Numbered from the stretch's first letter, positions 8,670 through 15,382 are shown. The stretch: 24,586 nt of DNA from CAYZEZ01 sp964477295 (GCA_964477295.1 CAYZEZ010000029.1:1-24586); one strand, 5' to 3'. Notes: generated by a model from the letters alone, not told the origin. Numbers and translations: made by a program.

Positions 8670-9608
8670 ATGAGAGAAGAGATCATTGTAAGCGGCAGAA
8701 ATAATCCTATGATAGATCCCCATCTGCAGATCTGGCACTGGGAAATTCCCCTTTATCTGTTCCTGGGAGGCCTGGCTGCCGGAATTCTGTTCTTTGCCGG
8801 ATTGCATTATATTCTTGGTAACGAAAACAAATTCAGCGCTGCAGTAAAGAAAACTCCGCATTTTGCTCCTATAATTCTCATTATCGGGTTGTTAGCCCTA
8901 TTAATTGATCTAAATCATAAACCCTATTTCTGGCGTTTGTATACGACCATCAAATTTCAATCTCCGATGTCGTGGGGTGCCTGGGTGTTAATGCTGGTAA
9001 CGCCTTTATCCATTATCTGGTCAGCCATGCACATAAACACCCTGTTCCCAACATGGGAATGGAAGGGATGGCTTAAAAAGCTGGAAGTATTCTTTAGCCA
9101 GTACAAAACGATCATGGCATGGACCATGGTGGTTTCATCGATAATCCTTGGTATATACACGGGTATCCTGTTCTCTGCTTTCAATGCCCGGCCACTATGG
9201 AATACATCCATTCTTGGTCCACTGTTTCTGGCATCAGGACTATCCACAGGAGCTGCAGCAAACATAATAATTGCCAGAGATCATAAAGAAAAATTGTTTT
9301 TCGCCAGGATGGATATTATCCTAATTGGTATTGAACTATTTCTGATTGTCCATATGTTTATGGGATTCCTGGCCAGCACTCAGGTCCAGATTGAAGCCGC
9401 CGGATTATTCCTGGGAGGACCATATACAGCTCCATTCTGGGTTTTGGTCGTTGGCCTTGGACTGGTTATTCCTGCTCTTCTCGAAATTCTTGAACTGAAA
9501 AAGTATAAAATACCGGTACTTATTCCAGCTATAATGGTCATTATGGGAGGTTTGATTTTCAGGTTTTTAATTGCTTTTGCAGGTCAGGAAAGCAGGTGGC
9601 TTTATTAA
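8670..9608 (+). CDS. psrC: NrfD/PsrC-like membrane quinone-interacting subunit
   Basis: This integral membrane subunit anchors the complex and exchanges electrons with the quinone pool. It has 312 residues with about eight strongly hydrophobic helices. The NrfD-family opening is visible in HWEIPLYLFLGGLAAGILFF (about 25-44), followed by DLNHKPYFWRLY and SPMSWGAWVLM, all typical of PsrC/NrfD. The gene follows psrB by seven bases, completing a PsrABC set in the canonical order. A b-type cytochrome anchor is ruled out by the NrfD signature. No maturation chaperone (TorD/NarJ family) gene is in the window. Confidence 0.9.
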   Translation: MREEIIVSGRNNPMIDPHLQIWHWEIPLYLFLGGLAAGILFFAGLHYILGNENKFSAAVKKTPHFAPIILIIGLLALLIDLNHKPYFWRLYTTIKFQSPMSWGAWVLMLVTPLSIIWSAMHINTLFPTWEWKGWLKKLEVFFSQYKTIMAWTMVVSSIILGIYTGILFSAFNARPLWNTSILGPLFLASGLSTGAAANIIIARDHKEKLFFARMDIILIGIELFLIVHMFMGFLASTQVQIEAAGLFLGGPYTAPFWVLVVGLGLVIPALLEILELKKYKIPVLIPAIMVIMGGLIFRFLIAFAGQESRWLY

Positions 9609-9627
9609 ATTAATACATCAATTAATA

Positions 9628-10170
9628 ATGGAAGATAACAGCATTTCAAAAAAAACCAGGCCCTATATAAATCCTTATCTGGGAGGTGTTTTGCTTGGTC
9701 TTGTACTTCTAATAGCCTTTTTTATTTCAGGGCGGGGATTAGGTGCCAGTGGAGCTGTGAAGAGTTTAACTGTTTCTGCAGTTCAAACCATAGCACCCAG
9801 GCATGCAGAAAATGGATTGTATTATAAGGATTACCTTAACACCCATCCTGGAAATCCATTAAGAAACTGGTTGATATTTCAAACAATTGGCTTATTGGCC
9901 GGTGGATTCCTTTCAGGAGCCATCTCCGGACGGTTGAAACTTAAAATAGAACATTCGCCAGGAATCACATCTAAGAAACGATTGATACTTGCACTCATTG
10001 GTGGTGTTCTTTTTGGTTTAGGTTCACAATTTGGCAGGGGTTGTACCAGCGGATCAGCGCTCTGTGGTATGGCTGTCTTGTCGCTTGGGGGTATCTTATC
10101 CATGATAGCCATATTCGGAACCGGCTTTGCATTGGCTTATTTCTTTCGTAAAAACTGGATAAAATCTTAA
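9628..10170 (+). CDS. YeeE/YedE-type sulfur-compound permease, half-size, first of pair
   Basis: This is a membrane protein of the YeeE/YedE (TsuA) family, whose characterised members import thiosulfate. The open frame extends back to 9571, but that part overlaps psrC and looks unlike the family. The ATG at 9628 gives 180 residues. A hydrophobic helix begins near residue 18, and the hallmark FGRGCTSGSALCGMAVLSLGG region carries C139 and C146. Full TsuA proteins are about 350 residues with pseudo-twofold repeats, so this is about half. The matching half is the next gene, five bases on. The first cysteine position of full-length relatives is not obvious here. The pair probably assembles as a heterodimer; the transported compound is inferred from the family. 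Confidence 0.85.
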   Translation: MEDNSISKKTRPYINPYLGGVLLGLVLLIAFFISGRGLGASGAVKSLTVSAVQTIAPRHAENGLYYKDYLNTHPGNPLRNWLIFQTIGLLAGGFLSGAISGRLKLKIEHSPGITSKKRLILALIGGVLFGLGSQFGRGCTSGSALCGMAVLSLGGILSMIAIFGTGFALAYFFRKNWIKS

Positions 10171-10175
10171 ATATT

Positions 10176-10766
10176 ATGGGACCATTAATCGCGTATAATA
10201 TAATATCTGATAACACCAACCTGCTGTTTGCATTTTTTATTGGAATAGGATTTGGCTATATTCTTGAAAGTTCAGGATTCTCTTCCAGCAGAAAGCTTGT
10301 GGGTGTATTTTATGGTTATGATACAGTCGTATTGAAGGTTTTCTTTACAGCAGCTATAACCGCCATGGTAGGATTATTGTTTCTGAGCCTTTTCAAATGG
10401 ATCGACCTGGATCTGATATATATCAATCCTACTTTTCTTTGGTCAACAATTTTCGGGGGAATCATTATGGGTGCAGGGTTTATTGTCGGCGGGTTTTGTC
10501 CCGGGACAAGCATGTGCGCAGCCTCCATAGGGAAAATTGATGCAATGGTTTTTGTTGCAGGCCTTTTCATTGGAGTTATTATCTTCAACGAGGGATATCC
10601 GATATGGGATGACTTTTATAAAGCAAAATACCTGGGTGCCCCAAAGCTAAGTACCGTACTTGGCATTAAAGATGGCGTCCTGGCTCTGATAATCATAGCC
10701 ATGGCACTCATAGCCTTCTGGTTAGGCGAATTTTTTGAGAAAAGAAAAGAACCTGTCATTTATTAA
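10176..10766 (+). CDS. YeeE/YedE-type sulfur-compound permease, half-size, second of pair
   Basis: This is the second half-size YeeE/YedE protein, 196 residues. It contains GFGYILESSGFSSSRKLVG (about 25-43), which corresponds to the GF...GGFC region of relatives but has serine in place of cysteine, and the hallmark GGFCPGTSMCAAS with C108 and C114. Hydrophobic helices run throughout, with a charged C-terminal tail. It lies five bases after its partner and eleven before the rhodanese-fold gene. Two such halves next to a psr-like operon are a familiar arrangement in Bacteroidota and in some Proteobacteria. A role in moving thiosulfate, sulfane sulfur or sulfide between periplasm and cytoplasm is inferred. 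Confidence 0.85.
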   Translation: MGPLIAYNIISDNTNLLFAFFIGIGFGYILESSGFSSSRKLVGVFYGYDTVVLKVFFTAAITAMVGLLFLSLFKWIDLDLIYINPTFLWSTIFGGIIMGAGFIVGGFCPGTSMCAASIGKIDAMVFVAGLFIGVIIFNEGYPIWDDFYKAKYLGAPKLSTVLGIKDGVLALIIIAMALIAFWLGEFFEKRKEPVIY

Positions 10767-10777
10767 AATATACAAAT

Positions 10778-11407
10778 ATGAAACAAATTAAACCAAGAAT
10801 TTTGTTAGCCATTATTTTTATTCCGCTGGGTCTTATTATTGCTGCCATCCCGGCTAATACTACACATCCTTACAAACTGACCGCCGAACAATTACTCGAA
10901 GAGATCAACAGCAACATACAGTATTATTCTCCTGATGAAATTGCCGATATGATCATCAACCAGGACCCCTCCTTACAATTAATCGATGTTCGGAATCCGG
11001 ATGAATATGAGAAATTCAGTCTTCCTGGTGCCATCAATATACCGCTTCCAGGCCTGCTTTCAGATGACTGGGAAGGATACCTCAACCAGGATACAAAAAT
11101 TAATATCTTTTACTCCAATGGTACATTAAAATCAGACCAGGCATGGATGATTACCAGACAATTGGGATATAAAAATAATTATGTCCTGCAGGGAGGATTG
11201 AACTATTGGGTAGAAACAATTATTAATCCTATACCACCCGCTAATACCAGTCCGGATGAGGAATTTGCCAGGTACGACTTCAGGAAAGGTGCCGGACAGG
11301 CCCTGGGGGGATCTGTTTCACCAAATGAAACCAATCCTTCCACTGCTTCTCCTCTGCCCAAAATCAAACCAAAAAGCAACAAAAAAAGGGTGCAGGGAGG
11401 ATGCTGA
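10778..11407 (+). CDS. Exported rhodanese-fold protein with Ser at the catalytic position and a terminal GGC
   Basis: This is a rhodanese-like domain behind an N-terminal hydrophobic signal or anchor (about 7-25), so it is predicted to be periplasmic. The domain spans about 50-150: LQLIDVRNPDEYEKFSLPGA is the classic CH2A region, and YVLQGGLNYW marks the end. The active-site loop reads FYSNGTLKSDQAW, so residue 113, normally cysteine, is serine. The protein's only cysteine is the last residue, C209, at the end of a Pro/Lys-rich tail closing RVQGGC. The tail may be a flexible arm presenting a thiol, by analogy with DsrC/TusE C-termini. That is inference, and a non-catalytic binding role is the alternative. 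It is the last gene of the psr-like operon and converges on the Crp/Fnr gene. Confidence 0.85.
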   Translation: MKQIKPRILLAIIFIPLGLIIAAIPANTTHPYKLTAEQLLEEINSNIQYYSPDEIADMIINQDPSLQLIDVRNPDEYEKFSLPGAINIPLPGLLSDDWEGYLNQDTKINIFYSNGTLKSDQAWMITRQLGYKNNYVLQGGLNYWVETIINPIPPANTSPDEEFARYDFRKGAGQALGGSVSPNETNPSTASPLPKIKPKSNKKRVQGGC

Positions 11408-11478
11408 AATTGATATAGGATTTCCCAGACCTGCATCATGCACCCGCTGATCGCTGTTTACGGTTCACGGTTCACCGA
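11408..11478. other. Convergent gap with short heptamer repeats
   Basis: This is the 71-base gap between the rhodanese-fold gene and the oppositely oriented regulator. It contains three near-copies of TTCACGG (TTTACGG, TTCACGG, TTCACCG) within about 11456-11476. A short TGCA...TGCA inverted pair lies near 11440. Neither makes a convincing intrinsic terminator, and no gene is seen. Confidence 0.4.
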
Positions 11479-12201
11479 TTAACCATGAAGGCTGATCTGC
11501 CTGAGCAAATCAATCTTATTAATTGAAATGGTTTTCCCAGTTATCTGCAGGATACCATCTTTCCTGAACTCAGAGAGGATACGGATCACATTTTCCGTAG
11601 TCATGTCAATCAATTCTGCCATTTCTCTTCTTGAAATAGGCAGGTCAAATTGAGAATTTTTATAGATCTTCTCGGAAAATTCAAGTAAAATATACGCTAT
11701 CCTTCCCCTTAGATTTTTCCTGCTTAAATCAAGGCGTGACCTCCAGATACTTTCAGATATCTGGCTCATTTTTTCAAGAAAAACCAGGCTGAAATTGCCA
11801 TCCTCCTTAATGAGTTCTTTAATCACTTTAAGATCAACAAAACAAATAATTGATTCATCAATGCAGGAAATGGAAAAAGGATAGGTGTCGCGCGAAAAAA
11901 TTCCCAGTAGTCCAATAAAATCTAAAGGTTTAGCGATGCTGATTATCTGAGGTTTACTGTCATCAGATTCCTGGAAGATTTTCACCAATCCTGTTTTTAA
12001 GTATAAAAACGACTCAATTACATCTCCCTGATTGCAGATTATTTCTCCCTTTTCAAATATTCTTTCATTTCTGTACTTGTTGACCCTTCTTAACTGATCT
12101 GTGTTAAGGTTCTCAAATATCATTGAGCGATAAGGACATGCCTTGCAATCAGATGTGTTAACCAATTTACTCACCTGCTGAACTATTGAAAATGAAGACA
12201 A
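11479..12201 (-). CDS. Crp/Fnr-family transcription regulator with N-terminal CxxC
   Basis: This is a cytoplasmic regulator: a cyclic-nucleotide-binding-like sensor domain (about 30-145, with GEIICNQGDVIESFLYLKTG) and a C-terminal winged helix (about 185-235, recognition region ISRREMAELIDMTTENVIRIL). Cysteines are C19, C22, C56, C113 and C120. The N-terminal CxxC recalls FNR-type Fe-S sensing, although E. coli FNR's C29 has no counterpart. Length 240 is normal. The start appears to be TTG at 12199-12201; GTG at 12174 is an alternative that keeps the CxxC, whereas the first in-frame ATG (residue 27) would lose it. It lies between the two sulfur operons, and an FNR-like palindrome sits 20 bases upstream of its start, suggesting autoregulation and control of the divergent SQR operon. 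The signal sensed is unknown. Confidence 0.88.
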   Translation of the reverse strand: MSSFSIVQQVSKLVNTSDCKACPYRSMIFENLNTDQLRRVNKYRNERIFEKGEIICNQGDVIESFLYLKTGLVKIFQESDDSKPQIISIAKPLDFIGLLGIFSRDTYPFSISCIDESIICFVDLKVIKELIKEDGNFSLVFLEKMSQISESIWRSRLDLSRKNLRGRIAYILLEFSEKIYKNSQFDLPISRREMAELIDMTTENVIRILSEFRKDGILQITGKTISINKIDLLRQISLHG

Positions 12202-12220
12202 ACATATGACTTATAACATT

Positions 12221-12236
12221 TATGATATATATCATA
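12221..12236. promoter_or_regulatory. FNR-like palindromic operator
   Basis: TATGATATATATCATA is a perfect 16-base palindrome. Its core TGAT-N4-ATCA equals the E. coli FNR consensus (TTGAT-N4-ATCAA) apart from the outermost base of each half. It lies 20 bases upstream of the Crp/Fnr start codon and about 40 bases upstream of the candidate -7 element for the SQR operon. The palindrome is observed; binding by the adjacent regulator is inferred. AT-rich background raises the odds of chance palindromes. Confidence 0.5.
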
Positions 12237-12269
12237 TTGTATATCTATATCTCTATATTTATATATACA

Positions 12270-12277
12270 TACATTTG
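12270..12277 (+). promoter_or_regulatory. Candidate -7 promoter element of the SQR-like operon
   Basis: TACATTTG fits the Bacteroidota -7 consensus TAnnTTTG exactly. It would start transcription near 12283, putting the hairpin and the whole tandem array inside a roughly 290-base leader of the SQR-like gene. No TAnnTTTG was found between the array and the start codon. No clear -33 element is present, compatible with activation from the upstream palindrome. Confidence 0.4.
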
Positions 12278-12536
12278 CAATCGCATTGAAGAACATTGAC
12301 TTTCCCCGCAGCAAGCTGCGGGAAAACGAGTTCCTGAGTTCGGCGTAGCCAAACGGCGTAGCCAAACGGCGAAGCCAAACGGCGTAGCCAAACGGCAAAG
12401 CCAAACAGGCGAAGCCAAACGGCGAAGCCAAACAGGCAAAGCCAAACAGGCAAAGCCAAACGGCAAAGCCAAACAGGCGTAGCTAAACGGCAAAGCCAAA
12501 CAGGCGTAGCTAAACGGCAAAGCCAATGCGATCGCA
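12276..12536. repeat. Repeat block bounded by imperfect inverted repeats, with an internal hairpin
   Basis: TGCAATCGCATTG (12276-12288) and CAATGCGATCGCA (12524-12536) are inverted copies matching at 12 of 13 bases. They enclose a perfect hairpin, CCCGCAGC-AA-GCTGCGGG (12305-12322), and the tandem array. The hairpin is not followed by a T-run on either strand, so it is not an intrinsic terminator. The arrangement could be a small mobile or repetitive cassette, or simply a long stem closing the array. Confidence 0.6.
12342..12527. repeat. Tandem array of 14 units of 13-14 bases, GGC-NNN-GCC-AAAC(A)
   Basis: Fourteen head-to-tail units follow GGC-(GTA, GAA or AAA)-GCC-AAAC, with an optional extra A (five of the units). 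All variation sits in the three central bases, the extra A, and two GCC-to-GCT changes (units 11 and 13) that would still pair as G-U in RNA. Every unit therefore keeps a possible 3-bp stem with a 3-base loop. Units 10-11 and 12-13 form an identical 27-base duplication. The last unit merges into the right inverted repeat. Open frames exist through the array on the minus strand, but their products are low-complexity and are not believed. Confidence 0.85.
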
Positions 12537-12576
12537 GGATTCAAATTTAACATTTAAATATTACAATAGTCTAATA

Positions 12577-13806
12577 ATGAAAAAGTTATTAATCCTTGGC
12601 GCTGGTACCGGCGGTACAATCATGGCCAATAAACTCAGTAAGGTCCTGGATCAATCTGAATGGGAAATAACCATCGTGGATGCTGATAAGAACCACTATT
12701 ATCAACCGGGTTTCCTGTTTATTCCTTTCGGCACCTATAATAAGGACGACGTTACAAAACCAAAGGCCGATTTTATTCCACCCGGAGTAAATCTTATCTT
12801 CCAGAAAATAGAAAAGATAGAGCCTGACAACAATAAAGTGATTCTGGAAGGAGGTACAATATTAAATTACGACTGGATGATTATTGCCACCGGGACCAGG
12901 ATTGTTCCTGATGAAACACCAGGTCTTGTGGATAAACTCTGGCGTAAAAACATTTTTGACTTTTATTCCATTGACGGGGCTGTTGCCCTTCGTGAATTTT
13001 TCCGTAACTGGGAAGGAGGTAAAATGGTTATGGCCATCTGTGAAATGCCATTTAAATGTCCTGTTGCTCCTCTTGAATTCGTATTCCTGGCTGATGCCTA
13101 TTTTACCGAAATTGGTATACGCGAGAAGGTGGACATTTCTTTCGTAACTCCCTTGCCCGGGGCATTCACAAAACCGAAATCCTCTCAAATGCTTGGTGAA
13201 TTATTAAACAATAAGAACATTAAGGTAATCCCCGAATTTTATATCGAAAGTATTGACAATGATAACCAGTTGCTTAAATCATATGATGAGCAGGAAATCC
13301 CATTTGACGTATTAACCATAATACCGGTCAATATGGGTAGTGAACTTATTGTAAAAAGCGGCATGGGAGATGATCTTGGATTTATCCCAACAGATAAATT
13401 CACCCTGCGTTCTGAAAAATATGAAAATATTTTTGTCCTCGGTGATGCTTCAAACATTCCAACCTCTAAAGCCGGCTCAGTTGTTCATTTTGCTGCGGAT
13501 ATTTTATACGAAAATTTCCTTAGTGCAATTGAGAACAGGCCCCTGATGGCAAAATTTGACGGCCATTCAAACTGCTATATCGAAACCGGTTTCGGGAAAG
13601 GCTCAATCATTGATTTCAATTATGATACCGAACCACTTCCCGGCACTTTTCCTTTACCAGGTATTGGCCCGTTTGGTTTACTCCGCAATACAAAAATGAA
13701 CCATTACGGGAAAGTCCTTTTCAGATGGATTTACTGGCATATACTGTTAAAAGGGAAAGAATTACCTATAGAGTCTGAGATGTCGATGGCAGGTAAAAAA
13801 ATGTAA
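12577..13806 (+). CDS. SQR-like FAD-dependent oxidoreductase
   Basis: This is a flavoprotein of the sulfide:quinone oxidoreductase/flavocytochrome c sulfide dehydrogenase superfamily. The ATG at 12577 places the Rossmann motif LILGAGTGGTIMANKL at the N-terminus (residues 5-20); an open frame back to 12526 overlaps the repeat block and is rejected. ATGTR (104-108) and NIFVLGDASNIPTSKAG (284-300) are FAD-binding motifs. Cysteines are C155 and C161 (CEMPFKCPVAP) and C333 (SNCYIETGFG). C161 and C333 fit the redox-active pair of SQRs. The C-terminal region (about 357-392) is amphipathic, suiting monotopic membrane attachment. It would oxidise sulfide or a persulfide, passing electrons to quinone and sulfur to acceptors. 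It heads a four-gene operon with DUF1641, TusE and DsrE2-like genes. Confidence 0.88.
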   Translation: MKKLLILGAGTGGTIMANKLSKVLDQSEWEITIVDADKNHYYQPGFLFIPFGTYNKDDVTKPKADFIPPGVNLIFQKIEKIEPDNNKVILEGGTILNYDWMIIATGTRIVPDETPGLVDKLWRKNIFDFYSIDGAVALREFFRNWEGGKMVMAICEMPFKCPVAPLEFVFLADAYFTEIGIREKVDISFVTPLPGAFTKPKSSQMLGELLNNKNIKVIPEFYIESIDNDNQLLKSYDEQEIPFDVLTIIPVNMGSELIVKSGMGDDLGFIPTDKFTLRSEKYENIFVLGDASNIPTSKAGSVVHFAADILYENFLSAIENRPLMAKFDGHSNCYIETGFGKGSIIDFNYDTEPLPGTFPLPGIGPFGLLRNTKMNHYGKVLFRWIYWHILLKGKELPIESEMSMAGKKM

Positions 13807-13822
13807 CCCCAATTAATCCAAA

Positions 13823-14521
13823 ATGACAATGGCAGATAAAGACATTCAGAAACAAATTGATGAGATAAATCTCAAATTAGATGAGATCTTAATATGTGCA
13901 ACACAGCAACGCCTGAGAAGCGCACGACTCGATGATTTAGTTGCAGATCTTTCAATTGTTGGAAAAGATGCCTTTACAAGCACCGTGGCTGAACTCGACA
14001 AACAAGGCATCGAACTTAATATTGATGACATTAAACACCTTGCCTTCAAACTGATAAAGAATATTGACAAGTTCACTGATGTGGTTACCTCCTTTGAGAG
14101 TGTCCATGATCTGCTTAAAGATCTTGGTCCCGTTGCCCGCGAGGTGATTATTGACGTCATCAGCAAATTACATGAACTGGAACAGAAAGGGTATTTTGAG
14201 TTTTTCAGGGAAACAGGTAAAATATTTGATAATATCATCACTCATTATTCTCCTGAAGAAGTCAGGGCACTGTCCGACAACATTGTGACTATTCTGGATA
14301 CCATTAAAAACCTGACACAGCCCGAAATGTTGCAGGCAATGAATAATGCCGTATTTATCTATCAGAAGCTTGATATTGACAATATCCCCGAATATTCCAT
14401 TTGGAAAGCAATGAGAGAACTAAGAACTCCGGAAATAAAGAAAGGGATTGGTTTTATGATCACATTTCTTAAAAACCTTTCGGGAGAAAAGGCAATTACT
14501 GAAAACACTATTTCAAATTAA
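13823..14521 (+). CDS. DUF1641 family protein
   Basis: This is a 232-residue helical cytoplasmic protein with no signal or membrane span. The C-terminal region, with IWKAMRELRTPEIKKGIGFM and FLKNLSG (about 193-224), matches the DUF1641 signature. The N-terminus (about 5-30) is charged and probably coiled coil. One cysteine (C25) is present, so it is not itself an obvious sulfur carrier. DUF1641 proteins are commonly encoded beside SQR-like or formate-dehydrogenase-like flavoproteins and may act as a partner or scaffold; no biochemical function is established to my knowledge. It lies 16 bases after the SQR-like gene. The start at 13823 could also be the ATG two codons later (13829). Confidence 0.8.
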   Translation: MTMADKDIQKQIDEINLKLDEILICATQQRLRSARLDDLVADLSIVGKDAFTSTVAELDKQGIELNIDDIKHLAFKLIKNIDKFTDVVTSFESVHDLLKDLGPVAREVIIDVISKLHELEQKGYFEFFRETGKIFDNIITHYSPEEVRALSDNIVTILDTIKNLTQPEMLQAMNNAVFIYQKLDIDNIPEYSIWKAMRELRTPEIKKGIGFMITFLKNLSGEKAITENTISN

Positions 14522-14541
14522 ACATTATAAATTTTGATATT

Positions 14542-14853
14542 ATGGCAACAAAAAACTATGCAGGAGTTAACGTAGAGGTAACCGAAGAAGGTTATCTGAC
14601 CGATCCCTCACAATGGAATAAGGAAATCGCCGAGGAGATTGCAAAGGAAGAAAACATTGAGCTTACAGATAAGCATTTTGAGATTTTCAATTTTTTGAGA
14701 GAACAACATGATAAAGGGACTAATCTTACCATACGGATGGTTGGAAAATCAGGGATCGTAGACATCAAAGGATTATACCAGCTGTTTCCGGGTGGTCCGC
14801 TGAAAAAATCATCCAGGATAGCTGGAATTCCCAAACCAACAAGTTGCGTTTAA
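14542..14853 (+). CDS. tusE: TusE/DsrC-family sulfur carrier with a single C-terminal cysteine
   Basis: This is a small cytoplasmic sulfur-relay protein, 103 residues, the normal length. It keeps the family's C-terminal arm: LFPGGP (81-86), then RIAGIPKPTSCV (92-103). The penultimate C102 (CysA) is present and is the only cysteine. The second redox cysteine of true DsrC (CysB, 11 residues earlier) is S91. By family knowledge this makes it a TusE-type persulfide carrier rather than a trisulfide-forming DsrC partner of sulfite reductase, and no dsrAB is present. It sits between DUF1641 and the DsrE2-like gene, which suits sulfur hand-over from or to those proteins. Whether it also serves tRNA thiolation is open, since no TusBCD or MnmA gene is nearby. 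Confidence 0.92.
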   Translation: MATKNYAGVNVEVTEEGYLTDPSQWNKEIAEEIAKEENIELTDKHFEIFNFLREQHDKGTNLTIRMVGKSGIVDIKGLYQLFPGGPLKKSSRIAGIPKPTSCV

Positions 14854-14868
14854 TTAATAGCTAAAGAC

Positions 14869-15372
14869 ATGAACGAAAAAAACAGCCATCCCATAAAAAA
14901 AGTAGCCATTATTGTGGCAAAAGGCTCTATAGAAGATGTTTATGCCGGACTGGTAATGGCCAATGGCGCCGTGATGGAAGGTATTGAATGTAAATTGTTT
15001 TTTACATTCTTCGGACTCGATGCCATCATGAAAAAGAGACAGAACAAGCTGAAAACCGGCACAGTTGGAAACCCGGCAATGAGAATGCCCGGAGGGCTTC
15101 CATTCCCTACTTTATTGGGAATGCTTCCCGGAGTTGAAGCAGGTGTTTCGGCTATGATGAAAAAACAGATGCTCGATCTGGATGTTCCTCCGGTTGATGA
15201 ATTCCTTGATATGATCGTTGCAGGGGGAGGGGAAGTTTATGCCTGTAAACTGGCATATGATATGTTCAAATTAAAAAGAGAACAACTATCGGAGCATGTA
15301 ATTGATGTTATTACTATCGGGGAGTTTTATGAGAAGGCCGGTGGTGAAGGCAGCCAGATTATATTTACATAA
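14869..15372 (+). CDS. DsrE2-like (DsrE/F family) soluble sulfur transferase
   Basis: This 167-residue protein is of the DsrE/DsrF/DrsH-like superfamily, closest in appearance to the soluble DsrE2 type. The N-terminus KKVAIIVAKGSIEDVYAGLV (10-29) gives the Rossmann-like opening. Two cysteines stand at typical places: C41 in GIECKLFFTFFGLD, and C126 in VYACKLAYDMFKL, the usual persulfide-bearing position. A Met/Gly/Pro-rich insertion (about 65-100) is weakly hydrophobic and might contact membrane, but clear transmembrane helices are absent. It is the last gene of the SQR-like operon, 15 bases after tusE. Sulfur transfer to or from TusE C102 is inferred from the family. Confidence 0.85.
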   Translation: MNEKNSHPIKKVAIIVAKGSIEDVYAGLVMANGAVMEGIECKLFFTFFGLDAIMKKRQNKLKTGTVGNPAMRMPGGLPFPTLLGMLPGVEAGVSAMMKKQMLDLDVPPVDEFLDMIVAGGGEVYACKLAYDMFKLKREQLSEHVIDVITIGEFYEKAGGEGSQIIFT

Positions 15373-15382
15373 TTGAACCAGA

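Noticed and set aside
12305..12322. Intrinsic terminator for the Crp/Fnr or SQR transcripts
   Set aside because: The perfect hairpin lacks a T-run on either strand and lies upstream of both genes' coding regions.
12342..12527. CRISPR array
   Set aside because: Units are directly adjacent with no spacers and are far shorter than CRISPR repeats; no cas gene is present.
12183..12553. Open reading frames on the minus strand through the tandem array
   Set aside because: The products are Leu/Ala/Phe-rich repeats caused by a stop-free 13-14-base unit; there is no family resemblance, and the frames run in several phases at once.
14542..14853. True DsrC (sulfite-reductase partner)
   Set aside because: CysB is replaced by Ser91 and no dsrAB genes are present, so a TusE-type carrier fits better.
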